This document shows positions 29,761 through 38,280 of a stretch of 64,000 nt of DNA, piece after piece. This stretch comes from Streptomyces californicus (GTDB lineage: Bacteria > Actinomycetota > Actinomycetes > Streptomycetales > Streptomycetaceae), in NCBI RefSeq assembly GCF_000717645.1, contig NZ_JNZZ01000009.1, positions 62,001 to 126,000 of the forward strand, given 5' to 3'. Made by a program: the position numbers and the translations under genes. Below the pieces are notes generated by a model. The model was given only the letters and a program-made list of their open reading frames with translations. It was not told where the DNA came from and ran no database searches. Each line of letters opens with the position of its first letter. The first letter of the stretch is position 1.

Positions 29761-29793
29761 GGCGGGCGGGCTCCCGCGTGGAGCCCGCCCGCC
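29761..29793 (-). terminator. Hairpin terminator after the M16 gene
   Basis: A perfect 14-bp stem (29761-29774 with 29780-29793), loop CGCGT, 13 nt past the M16 stop on the minus strand. It separates that operon from the sigma factor gene. Confidence 0.75.
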
Positions 29794-29805
29794 GCCTCCG
29801 GCAGG

Positions 29806-31497
29806 TCAGCCGCGTCCCGGGCGCAGCGAGCGCAGCGCCCCCAGCGCCCGGCCCTTCAGCCCGCCGCGCCGTGCGGCCGGCTGCGGGATCTCGTCCGGGT
29901 CGCGCTCCGGCATCGGGACGACGGCGGCGGCCGGGACCGCCGCGTCGATGACCGCCATCCGGGCCGGGGTGAGCTTGGCGTACAGCGTCGGCTCCACCTC
30001 CACCACGAACGCGTCGAAGCCGATGAGGTGCCGGGCTCCGTCCGGGAAGACCCGCATCGCCGCGCAGGCGTCGTACCGTACGGTGATCTGCCCGCCCGGC
30101 GTGACCAGGGTGACCGCCTCCGGTCCGACGGCCAGGCTCACGGCGTCGCTCGCCCGGGACCGGTGCACGGTGCCCGCCGGGTCGGTGACCGGGGCCGACC
30201 ACTGCGGCGCGGCGGTGAAGCCCGCCCAGTCCACGGACCGCCCCGGCACCTGGATCAGCGCGGAGTCGTACAGTTCGCCGGCCACCTCGCGCAGGTCCTC
30301 GACGGTGACGGCGTCCAGCTCCGCCCGGTGCTCGTCCGGGGTGAGGTTCGGGTGCCCGGTGAGCAGGTTCAGCGCGTACGAGGGCAGAGCGGCCGCGCCG
30401 GTGTCCGGGCCCTCGTACTGCTTGAGCGTCTTCGCCCGTGCCGAGTCGAGTTCGGCCTGGTCGATGGTCCCGGCCCGCAGCCGCGCCAGTACGTCGATGA
30501 ACCCGCCGACCACCGCGTCCTGCTTCTGCGGGAGCGCGTCGGCGAAGGCGGTGAGGGTCGCGTGGTCCCGGTCGCGCGGCTGGTAGCCGCAGTCGGCGGT
30601 GTAGGAGTAACCGCCCTTCTGCCGCAGGTCCGTGAAGAGCGCCCGGCTCAGCACCTCCGCGAAGAGCACGGCCGCCGTGCTGCGCCGCACGATGCCGTCC
30701 AGGACCACCCCGCCGCTGCCGCCCGTGAGGTAGGCGGGGGTGACGGGCAGGGCCGACGTCGGTTCGGGCAGCGGCTGCCGCCGCCCGGCGGGCAGGGTCA
30801 GGTCCAGGCCCTCGGGCACGGTGCCGGAGGCGATCCACAGGACCGCGTTGTCCCGGGTGAACCAGGTCGCGGCCCAGGCGCGCACCGCGTCGGCCGTCAG
30901 ATGCAGCGTGCCGTACTCCGGGTAGCTGGCCAGGCCGTAGCCCCGTGCGCCGTAACGCCACAGCGGGAGCTGGTGGTTGGGGCCCCGGCCGCGGCCCGCC
31001 TGCTCGGTGCGCAGGATCTCCCGTTCGGTGGCGAGGCGTTCGACCGGCAGGTCGCGCAGGGAGGCGCAGACCCCGTTGAGGTAGGCGACGACCTCCTCGG
31101 CGGTGCCGGAGACCACGAAGTGGGTGTGGGTGGCGGCGGTGGACCCGTTGTAGTGCAGGTCGGACACGCCGTGCCGGTGCAGCGCCAGGTGCTCCACGAG
31201 GTGGGTGAGGCCGGCGGTGGCCAGCGTCTCGTCCGCGGCCCCGACCCGGAAGAACAGCCCGGCGACGACCGGGCCGCCGCCGGACGTGGGCGCGAGCAGG
31301 GTCGGGATGCCGTCGACCTCGGTGGTGACCGGGCCGTCGATGGTCGCGGGTCCGTCGGTGGTGGCGGAGCCGTCGGTGGGGCCCGTGCCCTCCGGTGCGG
31401 CGGTGTGTGCGGTCTCGGCGGGGCCCTCGACGGAGGCCGGGCTCCCCGTGTCGGCCGGCCCGCCGGTGAGGGCGGGGCCCTCGATCTGCTGGGTCAT
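29806..31497 (-). CDS. M16 family metallopeptidase
   Basis: 563 residues. The inverted zinc motif HxxEH is intact as HLVEH at residues 99-103, with TEREILRTEQ downstream offering the third-ligand Glu. The first ~60 residues are a Gly/Pro/Thr-rich tract of GPA/DGP repeats. No signal peptide, so cytosolic. M16 enzymes cut short peptides inside a clam-shell chamber, often as a pair of an active and an inactive half; only one half is seen here. Starts 6 nt after the helical-repeat gene, so one operon. Substrate unknown. Confidence 0.85.
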   Translation of the reverse strand: MTQQIEGPALTGGPADTGSPASVEGPAETAHTAAPEGTGPTDGSATTDGPATIDGPVTTEVDGIPTLLAPTSGGGPVVAGLFFRVGAADETLATAGLTHLVEHLALHRHGVSDLHYNGSTAATHTHFVVSGTAEEVVAYLNGVCASLRDLPVERLATEREILRTEQAGRGRGPNHQLPLWRYGARGYGLASYPEYGTLHLTADAVRAWAATWFTRDNAVLWIASGTVPEGLDLTLPAGRRQPLPEPTSALPVTPAYLTGGSGGVVLDGIVRRSTAAVLFAEVLSRALFTDLRQKGGYSYTADCGYQPRDRDHATLTAFADALPQKQDAVVGGFIDVLARLRAGTIDQAELDSARAKTLKQYEGPDTGAAALPSYALNLLTGHPNLTPDEHRAELDAVTVEDLREVAGELYDSALIQVPGRSVDWAGFTAAPQWSAPVTDPAGTVHRSRASDAVSLAVGPEAVTLVTPGGQITVRYDACAAMRVFPDGARHLIGFDAFVVEVEPTLYAKLTPARMAVIDAAVPAAAVVPMPERDPDEIPQPAARRGGLKGRALGALRSLRPGRG

Positions 31498-31503
31498 CGT
31501 CGT

Positions 31504-32454
31504 TCAGCCCTTCGCCAGTGCGCGTCTGCGGTGCTTGAGGAACTGCACTTCCCGGTCGCCCCAGTAGCCCCAGGGCAGTTCGGTCGCCTTGTCGCCGAGC
31601 GTGCGGAAGTACGGGGCGGCCTCCCGGTAGTGGCCGCCGAGGCTCAGCGCGCCCGCGAAGTCGTTGTGGTCGCCCACCCAGTGGAAGCCCGGCCGGTAGT
31701 CCGGGTGCCGTACGGAACGGTCGGCCGCGGCCAGGATCTCGTCGCGCACCTCCGCCGAGCGCAGGTAGTCGCCGGGCCGGTCGTCGCTGTCGGCCAGCCA
31801 GCGTTCCAGGTGCGCCTGCGCCACCAGGCGGCCCGCGTGGCTTCCGGCGGGCGCCGCGTCCAGACACCCCCGGGCGAACCCGAACGTCTCCTCCCAGCGG
31901 CCGCCCCACTTCGGGCACAGCTGCTGGAGCAGCAGGATCTGCGCCTGGATGTGGTGCGGGTGGTGCTCGGCCAGCCGGTCGTACCGCCGCCGCGCCTCGC
32001 TCGCCCCGAGCTCCAGGCCCCGGGCGGTCGTCAGCCGGTACGACCAGGCCAGGGCGTACGAGGGTTCGTCGGCGCACACGCCGATCAGCAACTGCTCGGC
32101 CCGCCGCAGCCAGCCGTGGAACTGCTGGAACTGCTCACGCGACACGTGTTCCGCCGTGTACGCGCTGCGGATGTCCCAGCCGACGTCGATGTAGCGGGCG
32201 GCAAGCAGGGTACGGGCCAGCGGCGACCCGTGGGCGGCGACCTCGCGCTCCAGGAAGCGTTCGGAGGAGCTGAGGTCGGCGACGAGCTCCGCCGCCACCG
32301 CCCGCTCGTCCTCGTCGTCGCCCAGGAAGTCGAAGTACGCCTCCACGGTGTCCCAGTCGTTCCCGCGTACGGCGGTGCGGAGGTCCACGAGGGAGGGGAT
32401 CTGGCGGCAGAGGTCGAACTCCGCGCGGATCAGGTCGGGTTCGGTCGGAGACAC
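31504..32454 (-). CDS. Helical-repeat (TPR-like) protein of unknown function
   Basis: 316 residues from GTG 32454, chosen because GAGGA lies 5 nt upstream; the frame is open further but the extra residues look non-coding. Almost wholly alpha-helical, with many W, R and E residues (EQFQQFHGWLRRAEQLL, HWVGDHNDFAGALSLGGHY), resembling degenerate TPR arrays. No catalytic motif was seen. Directly upstream of the M16 peptidase gene, it may deliver or bind a substrate; that is inference. Confidence 0.65.
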   Translation of the reverse strand: MSPTEPDLIRAEFDLCRQIPSLVDLRTAVRGNDWDTVEAYFDFLGDDEDERAVAAELVADLSSSERFLEREVAAHGSPLARTLLAARYIDVGWDIRSAYTAEHVSREQFQQFHGWLRRAEQLLIGVCADEPSYALAWSYRLTTARGLELGASEARRRYDRLAEHHPHHIQAQILLLQQLCPKWGGRWEETFGFARGCLDAAPAGSHAGRLVAQAHLERWLADSDDRPGDYLRSAEVRDEILAAADRSVRHPDYRPGFHWVGDHNDFAGALSLGGHYREAAPYFRTLGDKATELPWGYWGDREVQFLKHRRRALAKG

Positions 32455-32778
32455 GTCGGTCCTCGGATGCTGGCTGCGGACGCGACCGGTGGGGGGCCGG
32501 GCGCGGGGAGCGCGCGGCGTGTCGGCGAACGGGCAGGTGACGGCAGGGAAACGGCGGGGCGAGCGGAGGAGGGGAGACGCCGAGAAGGGCGTCCGGTGTG
32601 ATGATCGGAACGGGAGGCTAGCACCCTGCGCGCGGTGCACGCAGGGGAGTTTCGGGGTCTGCCCGACATCGGTGTCGGATCGTGCCCTGAGTCCGCGTCG
32701 TCCCTGGTGGGCGGCGTGCGGGCCGTTGGCTACGGGACCGGTCGGCGCCGTCCCGGGGCGGTGCCGACCGGGGCGGCG
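32455..32778 (-). other. Gap upstream of the M16 operon
   Basis: 324 nt with no credible gene. At 32738-32771 a 13-bp stem (one G-U pair) with loop TCCCGGGG is the terminator of the small membrane-protein gene that ends at 32779. The rest must contain the M16 operon promoter, which I cannot place. Confidence 0.5.
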
Positions 32779-33033
32779 TCACGGCTGCTTGAGATGGGCC
32801 AGCACGGTGAGGCTGAGGCCGCTGATGGTGGCGAAACACAGACCGCCTGCGCCGAGCGCGGCGAGGGCGTCGGCCTCCAGGTGCCGTACGACGAGGTAGC
32901 CGGTGAAGAACGCGATGACGCCCGTCATGAGGCACACCGCGACTTTCAGGTGCGTGATCTTCGCGTTCGCCCGGTCCAGCTTCTCGGACAGGGCGCGGTT
33001 GTCCGCCTGGAGCTGCGTGAGGGAAGTGGCCAT
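32779..33033 (-). CDS. Small two-TM protein with N-terminal coiled coil
   Basis: 84 residues from ATG 33033 with AAGGA 11 nt upstream. Residues 1-28 (LTQLQADNRALSEKLDRA) have heptad character; two membrane helices follow (about 30-49 and 55-78), with a short basic end HLKQP. No family recognised. It is divergent from the NB-ARC/TPR gene across 319 nt and followed by its own terminator. Size and layout resemble small membrane effectors, but this is only a guess. Confidence 0.6.
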   Translation of the reverse strand: MATSLTQLQADNRALSEKLDRANAKITHLKVAVCLMTGVIAFFTGYLVVRHLEADALAALGAGGLCFATISGLSLTVLAHLKQP

Positions 33034-33352
33034 GGTGGGAAGCGTCCTTACTGGTCCCGGGAGCCGCCCGGGAGGCAGGAGGCTCCGACTGCGCCGTGCA
33101 GCCAGGACCGATGGAACAGGCAGCCGGACCAGGGGGGCATCAGTGATCGGCAGCGGAACGGCCTCGGAATCAATCCGAGGCGCGCCCACTCCGCGTACAG
33201 CGCGTACACGCAGGTGAGAGCGCCATCAAGCGCAGCCGACGCGGGAGGTTTCGAGCCCGTTCCAAGCCGGTTCGGGGTTCGGCGGGACGGTGTGGCGGGC
33301 GGCGGGTCATGCTGTTCCCTCCGGATCTCTTGCTGCGGAGGGTCAGAGCGGT
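33034..33352. promoter_or_regulatory. Divergent control region with 21-bp inverted repeat
   Basis: 319 nt between the small membrane protein and the STAND ATPase. GCCTCGGA (33161-33168) and TCCGAGGC (33174-33181) form a perfect inverted repeat with loop ATCAA, a candidate operator or hairpin near the middle. No ORF with good coding signs was seen. Confidence 0.4.
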
Positions 33353-36049
33353 ATGGCGGGCGAGTGGTGGAGCGATCTTCGTGAGGCGGGGGACTGGTCG
33401 CAGTACGGGAAGGTGCTGTGTGAGTTCCGCGTGCGGTACACGTACCCCACGCTGCAACTCCGGGAGCGGGCTGACGAAGTCCTCGACCACACGCCCGAGT
33501 TGAAGCGGGTGCTGGGCGCGGCGCCTTCGGGGACGACGTTCTGCAACCACTCCAGCTCCAACCGGGGCACTGCGCCGGACTGGCGCTACGTCGAGTTGCT
33601 GCTGAGGATCGCCACCCGCAAGCACGCCCTGCTGACGAAGGCCCCTGATCAGGGTGATGCCCTGGTGGGCTGGTGGGCACAGCAGCACCAGCGGCTCGGC
33701 GGATCGACCGGCACCTTCCGTGTCACCGCGTCGCCGGACGTACCGCAGGAGCTGATCGAAGCGTTCGGCGGCCCGGCCGCCGGGACGACTCCGCCCACCG
33801 AAACGGTTGACGGTCCGGGGCCGGTCGCCGAGCCCGCCGTGCCACGCCCCCGACCGGCCGCTCCCCCTCCGCCGTCGCCGGCAGTCGCCCCGGTCCTGAT
33901 CGGTTCCCTGCCCACGCGGGCCTCGGCCTTTCAGGACCGCACCGGGGTGCGGGACAAGGTCGACCGGGCATGCGAGGGACGTGCCACGACGGCCATGACC
34001 CAGGTCTTCTCCGGGGGCGGCGGAGTGGGCAAGTCCCAACTGGCCGCCTCCTACGCCCACCAGGCACTCGCGGCGGGCACCGAGGTGGTGGTGTGGGTCG
34101 ATGCCGCCGAGTCCGACCAGATCACCACCCTGTACGCCCAGGCGGCCCGGCGCCTTGAGGTCGCCGGCACCGGGAGCGAGAACGCCGAGAGCGACGCGCG
34201 GGCGTTCATGGACTGGCTCTCCACGACCACCCGTTCCTGGCTGGTGGTCCTGGACGACCTCACCGATCTCGACGCCGCCGACGCCTGGTGGCCACCTCCC
34301 GCACTCACCGGCAACGGTCGGGTCCTGGCCACCACCCGCCGCCGCGAAGCCCTGCTTTCCGGCGCGGGCAGGACGGTGATCCCCGTCGACACCTACACCC
34401 CTGACGAAGCCGCCGCCTACCTCCATGAGCGCCTCACCGCCGAAGGCATCACCGACCCGCCCGAGGACCATGCCGCGCTGGCCACCGCACTGGGCCACCT
34501 GCCACTGGCCCTCTCTCATGCCGCCGCCTACATGATCAACGAAGGCGTGAGCAGTTCCGAGTACCTCGACCTCTTCACCGACAGCACCAGACGCCTGGTC
34601 GACGTGATGCCTCGGGGCGCCGACACCGAGCGATACGGCCGCGAGGTGGCCGCCGCCCTGCTCCTCTCCCTGGACGCGGCGCAGAAGAGCGACCCTGTCG
34701 GGCTGGCCACACCCGCGCTACGCCTTGCCGCAGTCCTGGACCCCGCAGGTCACCCCCGGACCCTCTGGGCCAGTGCGTCCCTCGATGCTCATATGCGTGC
34801 CCAGCGTGGCGAGCAGGCGGATTCCGGCCCGGCCCCCACGGGTGCGGCCCGGTCCGCGCTCCGTCTGCTGCACCGCTACGGCCTGCTCACCGACGACGCC
34901 CGCAACGGCGCCCGTGCCGTGCAGATCCACGCCCTCACCGCTCGCGCCGCCCTGGAGATCACGCCCCCCACCGAACTGCCCGCGATCGTGGACGCCGCCG
35001 CCAACGCCCTGGTGGAGATCTGGCCGGAGGCCGACCACACGGACCGCGAGTTGCACGCTGTCCTCCGGGCCAACACCGACGTCCTGCACACGCACGCAGG
35101 GGATCTCCTGTGGCAGGCCGATGGATACAGGGTCCTGGACCGAGCCGGACAGAATGTCCTCAACGCCGGCCTGCACACCGCCGCAACCATCTACTGGCAA
35201 CGTCTGGCAGCCGACAGTGAGCGGTTGCTGGGTTCCGATGATCCCGACACCGTGAGTGTCCGGGCGAATCTGGCCGCCTCGTATGGGCAGGCGGGGCGGG
35301 TGCAGGAGGCCATCGGTATCGAGGAGCAGGTGGTGACCGACAGTGAGCGGTTGCTGGGTTCCGATGATCCCGACACCGTGAGTGCCCGGGCGAATTTGGC
35401 CGCCTCGTATTGGCAGGTGGGGCGGGTGCAGGAGGCCATCGGTATCGAGGAGCAGGTAGTGGCCGACAGAGAGCGGCTGCTGGGTTCCGAGCATCCCGAC
35501 ACGGTGAGTGCTCGGGCGAATCTGGCTGTCTCGTATGGGCAGGTGGGGCGGGTGGAGGAGGCGATCGTTATCGGGGAGCAGGTGGTGGCCGACCGTGAGC
35601 GGCTGCTGGGTTCCGACCATCCGGACACTTTGCGTGCCCGGGCGAATGTGGCCATGTCGTATGGGCGGGCGGGGTGGGTGGAGGAGGCGATCGTTATCGG
35701 GGAGCAGGTGGTGGCAGACGGTGAGCGGCTGCTGGGTTCCGAGCATCCGGACACCGTGAATGCCCGGGCGATTCTGGCTGCCTTGTTGTGGCGGGCGGGG
35801 CGGGTGCAGGAGGCGATTGGTATCGAGGAGCGGGTGGTGGCCGATAGTGAGCGGCTGTTGGGTTCTGAGCATCCGGACACGGTGCGTGCCTGGGTGAATC
35901 TGGCTGTCTCGTATGGGCAGGTGGGGCGGGTGGAGGAGGCGATCGTTATCGGGGAGCGGGTGGTGGCCGATAGTGAGCGGTTGCTCGGCCCCGACCACCC
36001 CGACACCGTGCTTGCCCGGGAGAACTTGGCCGCCATGAGAGGTGAATGA
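33353..36049 (+). CDS. NB-ARC/TPR STAND ATPase
   Basis: 898 residues; ATG 33353 has GGAGGG 10 nt upstream. Residues 1-~120 form a basic helical domain of unknown type; a Pro-rich linker follows (~135-190). The NB-ARC module has Walker A GGGGVGKS (~221), Walker B SWLVVLDDL (~293), RVLATTRR and the GLPL-like GHLPLALS (~381). From 621 come seven 42-residue TPRs of kinesin-light-chain type (ERLLGSEHPDTV...). STAND proteins act as ligand-triggered switches in regulation or antiphage defence. Repeat codons use more T and A than the rest of the gene. Confidence 0.85.
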   Translation: MAGEWWSDLREAGDWSQYGKVLCEFRVRYTYPTLQLRERADEVLDHTPELKRVLGAAPSGTTFCNHSSSNRGTAPDWRYVELLLRIATRKHALLTKAPDQGDALVGWWAQQHQRLGGSTGTFRVTASPDVPQELIEAFGGPAAGTTPPTETVDGPGPVAEPAVPRPRPAAPPPPSPAVAPVLIGSLPTRASAFQDRTGVRDKVDRACEGRATTAMTQVFSGGGGVGKSQLAASYAHQALAAGTEVVVWVDAAESDQITTLYAQAARRLEVAGTGSENAESDARAFMDWLSTTTRSWLVVLDDLTDLDAADAWWPPPALTGNGRVLATTRRREALLSGAGRTVIPVDTYTPDEAAAYLHERLTAEGITDPPEDHAALATALGHLPLALSHAAAYMINEGVSSSEYLDLFTDSTRRLVDVMPRGADTERYGREVAAALLLSLDAAQKSDPVGLATPALRLAAVLDPAGHPRTLWASASLDAHMRAQRGEQADSGPAPTGAARSALRLLHRYGLLTDDARNGARAVQIHALTARAALEITPPTELPAIVDAAANALVEIWPEADHTDRELHAVLRANTDVLHTHAGDLLWQADGYRVLDRAGQNVLNAGLHTAATIYWQRLAADSERLLGSDDPDTVSVRANLAASYGQAGRVQEAIGIEEQVVTDSERLLGSDDPDTVSARANLAASYWQVGRVQEAIGIEEQVVADRERLLGSEHPDTVSARANLAVSYGQVGRVEEAIVIGEQVVADRERLLGSDHPDTLRARANVAMSYGRAGWVEEAIVIGEQVVADGERLLGSEHPDTVNARAILAALLWRAGRVQEAIGIEERVVADSERLLGSEHPDTVRAWVNLAVSYGQVGRVEEAIVIGERVVADSERLLGPDHPDTVLARENLAAMRGE
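35213..36046 (+). repeat. Seven 126-bp coding tandem repeats (TPR array)
   Basis: Units start at 35213, 35339, 35465, 35591, 35717, 35843 and 35969; the last is partial. Copies are highly alike at DNA level, including silent sites, which points to recent expansion or gene conversion. Variation clusters at a few positions (SDD/SEH/SDH; GIEE/VIGE). Confidence 0.9.
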
Positions 36050-36139
36050 CCCAGCGCAGCGAAGTCGGGCGTCGGTGAACTCATGACCAGGCACGGTCGG
36101 GCGAGGTGAGACCGCACCACCCCACCACGCCCACCCGCC

Positions 36140-37525
36140 CTACCCAAGAGCCCCCAGGTCCCCCTCCACGACCGTCTGGATGATCTGCGGCCGGTCCCAC
36201 AGCGCCAGGATCTCGTTGGCGATGGCCACGATGGGCAACGGGTCCTGGTCGCCGTACGCCGTGATGGACGCGGCCGACAGGCTGCGGGGGACCGCGTCCG
36301 CGTCGAGGAGGACGCGCCAGTCCTGCGGGCCGAGTTCGAGGTACTCCAGGCCGGTGAGCGCGGCGATCTCCAGGGGGTCGGCGAGCGTGCCCGCGTACGC
36401 CAGGAGGGTGCGCAGGCGGGGCAGCCCGGTGACCGGGGCGAGGCCGAACGGTGCGCCGTCCCACACCCCGATCGAGAGGACTTCCAGGTCGGGGTGGGCG
36501 GCTTCCCGGACGCTCTGGATGCTCGCGTGGTTGACGCGGGCCACGAGCGGTGGCCCCTCGTTGTGGCCTGGTTGCCCGTGTCGTTCCCGGTCCAGGACCC
36601 AGTCCGTGAGCGAGTCCGCCAGCAGGTCGGCGCCGACGCTCTCCTCGTGGCCGATCAGGATGATCTGGCCCGTGTGTCCGCGCGGGCCGGGCGTCAGGTC
36701 CACCGCCAGTCGGTCCCCTCCGCCGTTCTCCGCGAAGACGATCCACCCGGGTGATCCGACGACGCCCTGCACCGCCGCGTCGGGCCGGGTGTGGACTGCC
36801 TCCATGGCCGCGTGGGCCCAGTAGCAGTGACGGGTCGACGCCTCGGCGAGGTACAGCTCGTCCACGGAGGAGAGTTCGCAGCGCACTGCGGCGAAGACGG
36901 TGTTCGCCGCCTCGTAGTCGTCGTCCCAGTCCTCCCAGCGTCCCCGGGTCACCCGGTAGAGCGCCTTGAGTTCCTCGGGCAGGCGGACGCCCAGGCGCGC
37001 TTCGGCGGCCGCGATCTCCTCCTCCGTCGCGCCGATGGCGTCGGGCAGCCGCTCCCGCAGCGTCCGCTCCACCGTCTCCGGGTCCGCCGAGGAGGCCGGC
37101 CCCGCCGCGTACGTCGCATCGGGGAGGCGGCGCCAGGGCTCGGGAAGAGCCCCCTCGACCAGGACGAGCGCACCGGGATGGGCGGTCCCGATCCCGGGTT
37201 CCACCGCCGGGCTGGGGCCGAGCAGACGCAGTACGGCCGCCCCGGCCGGGTCGATCTCCGCCGAGAACGAGACGTCGTCGACACCGGCCTCCGCCAGCGC
37301 GCTCTGCACCCGCTCCACCGCGTCCAGCTCGTCCTGCATGTCCTCGGCCTGGGAGGCCTGACCGCGCGGTGGCACCCGGCGCGGGAGGGCCAGACTCCAG
37401 CCGCCCCGCCCGATGCTGCCCGACACCCGTACGGGCTCGTCACCGGGTTCGGAAGAACCGGCCCTGCCCGCCTCGGCGGCCCGCAGGAGCCTCAGCACGG
37501 GTTGCCAGGTCGCGAAGTCGGCCAT
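36140..37525 (-). CDS. SMI1/KNR4 (SUKH) family protein
   Basis: 461 residues from ATG 37525 (MADFATWQPVLRLL); GTG 37555 would add 10. The SUKH core is near 165-320: ATEEEIAAAEARLGVRLPEE, ALYRVTRGRWEDW and GWIVFAENGGGDRLAVDLTP. A C-terminal part with leucine-rich spacing (LEVLSIGVW, LRTLLAYAG, LEYLELG) follows. SUKH proteins are often immunity proteins of contact-dependent or polymorphic toxins; no toxin gene is adjacent. Convergent with the STAND gene, 90 nt apart. Confidence 0.8.
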   Translation of the reverse strand: MADFATWQPVLRLLRAAEAGRAGSSEPGDEPVRVSGSIGRGGWSLALPRRVPPRGQASQAEDMQDELDAVERVQSALAEAGVDDVSFSAEIDPAGAAVLRLLGPSPAVEPGIGTAHPGALVLVEGALPEPWRRLPDATYAAGPASSADPETVERTLRERLPDAIGATEEEIAAAEARLGVRLPEELKALYRVTRGRWEDWDDDYEAANTVFAAVRCELSSVDELYLAEASTRHCYWAHAAMEAVHTRPDAAVQGVVGSPGWIVFAENGGGDRLAVDLTPGPRGHTGQIILIGHEESVGADLLADSLTDWVLDRERHGQPGHNEGPPLVARVNHASIQSVREAAHPDLEVLSIGVWDGAPFGLAPVTGLPRLRTLLAYAGTLADPLEIAALTGLEYLELGPQDWRVLLDADAVPRSLSAASITAYGDQDPLPIVAIANEILALWDRPQIIQTVVEGDLGALG

Positions 37526-37562
37526 CGAGTGCCCGGGGAGTCTCTGAGAAGCCACGCCCAGA

Positions 37563-37644
37563 CCGTACGCGGGGTGGCGCGGGCGGGGGAGTGCGGGGCC
37601 GGGCCGTACGCGGGGTGGCGCGGATGAGGGAGTGCGGGGCCGGT
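37563..37644. repeat. 41-bp tandem duplication upstream of the SUKH gene
   Basis: Two copies (37563-37603 and 37604-37644) start CCGTACGCGGGGTGGCGCGG and end in GTGCGGGGCCGG, differing at a few bases. They lie directly before the SUKH start on the minus strand and so may alter its promoter. Confidence 0.8.
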
Positions 37645-37655
37645 GAGGCGGGTGC

Positions 37656-37681
37656 GGGCCGGGCCGTGGTGGGCCCGGCCC
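37656..37681 (-). terminator. Hairpin terminator after the VOC gene
   Basis: GGGCCGGGCC (37656-37665) pairs with GGCCCGGCCC (37672-37681); it lies 6 nt past the VOC stop on the minus strand. Confidence 0.6.
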
Positions 37682-37687
37682 CGCTGC

Positions 37688-38086
37688 TCACGCGTCCTGC
37701 GGGTACCAGCGCAGCTCGACCGTGTTGCCGTCCGGGTCGAGTACGTAGACCGAGGTCGCCGAACCCCGGGCCCCGAAGCGGGGCACCGGCCCCTCCTTCA
37801 CGGTGAACACCCCGGCGTCGATGACCTCCTGCCAGTCGAGCGGCTCGACCACGAGGCAGATGTGGTCCACGTTCGACTCGCCGCGCGGGCGGTCCAGCAG
37901 GTCGATGATCGTCGTCGGGCTGACCCGGACCGAGGGGAACGGCACCTTGCCCGCCCGCCACTCCTCCACCCGGACCGGCTCCAGGCCCAGCGGCCCGCAG
38001 TAGAACGCGAGGGCCTTCTCGACGTCCCCGACGTTGAGGACGAGGTGGTCGAAGTCCTTGACGCGAACAGTCGGCGGCAGGGACAC
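37688..38086 (-). CDS. VOC family (glyoxalase-like) protein
   Basis: 132 residues, GTG start with GGAGG 8 nt upstream. A paired beta-alpha-beta-beta-beta fold: FDHLVLNVGDVEKALAFY (metal His) and NVDHICLVVE, ending in YVLDPDGNTVELRWY with the metal Glu. Members are metal-dependent lyases, dioxygenases or drug-binding proteins; the substrate is unknown. It follows the DUF397 gene by 2 nt, so it is part of that transcript. Confidence 0.85.
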   Translation of the reverse strand: MSLPPTVRVKDFDHLVLNVGDVEKALAFYCGPLGLEPVRVEEWRAGKVPFPSVRVSPTTIIDLLDRPRGESNVDHICLVVEPLDWQEVIDAGVFTVKEGPVPRFGARGSATSVYVLDPDGNTVELRWYPQDA

Positions 38087-38088
38087 GA

Positions 38089-38280
38089 TCAGACCTCCGA
38101 CGCGTACGTGACGAAGTCGGCCCAGGCGGCGGGGGTGAATCCGAGGTGGGGTCCGCCGGTGGGGAGTTGCTTGGAGTCGCGGACGTGGACGGTGGTGGGG
38201 GCGGCGGCGACCTCCACGCAGGACGGGCCGTCGTTGGTGCTGTAGCTGCTCTTGATCCAGGTCAGCTCGGGGGTGCTCAT
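38089..38280 (-). CDS. DUF397 protein
   Basis: 63 residues, with the family pattern [27 protein letters not shown] and a final [12 protein letters not shown]397 proteins are found beside WhiJ-like regulators and act with them in Streptomyces development. The start overlaps the stop of the XRE gene (ATGA), so the two are coupled. Confidence 0.9.
   Translation of the reverse strand: MSTPELTWIKSSYSTNDGPSCVEVAAAPTTVHVRDSKQLPTGGPHLGFTPAAWADFVTYASEV

Noticed and set aside
29203..32601. An 1,132-codon plus-strand open frame antisense to the sigma, M16 and helical-repeat genes
   Set aside because: Low-complexity GVRR/GQ-rich translation; the minus-strand genes have clear motifs (HLVEH, sigma region 4).
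33240..33300. tRNA-like T-arm sequence (GGTTTCGAGCCCGTTCC and GGTTCGGGG)
   Set aside because: No acceptor, D or anticodon stem could be built around it.
35213..36046. CRISPR-like repeat array
   Set aside because: Units are 126 bp, in frame and encode TPR helices; there are no short repeats separated by unique spacers.
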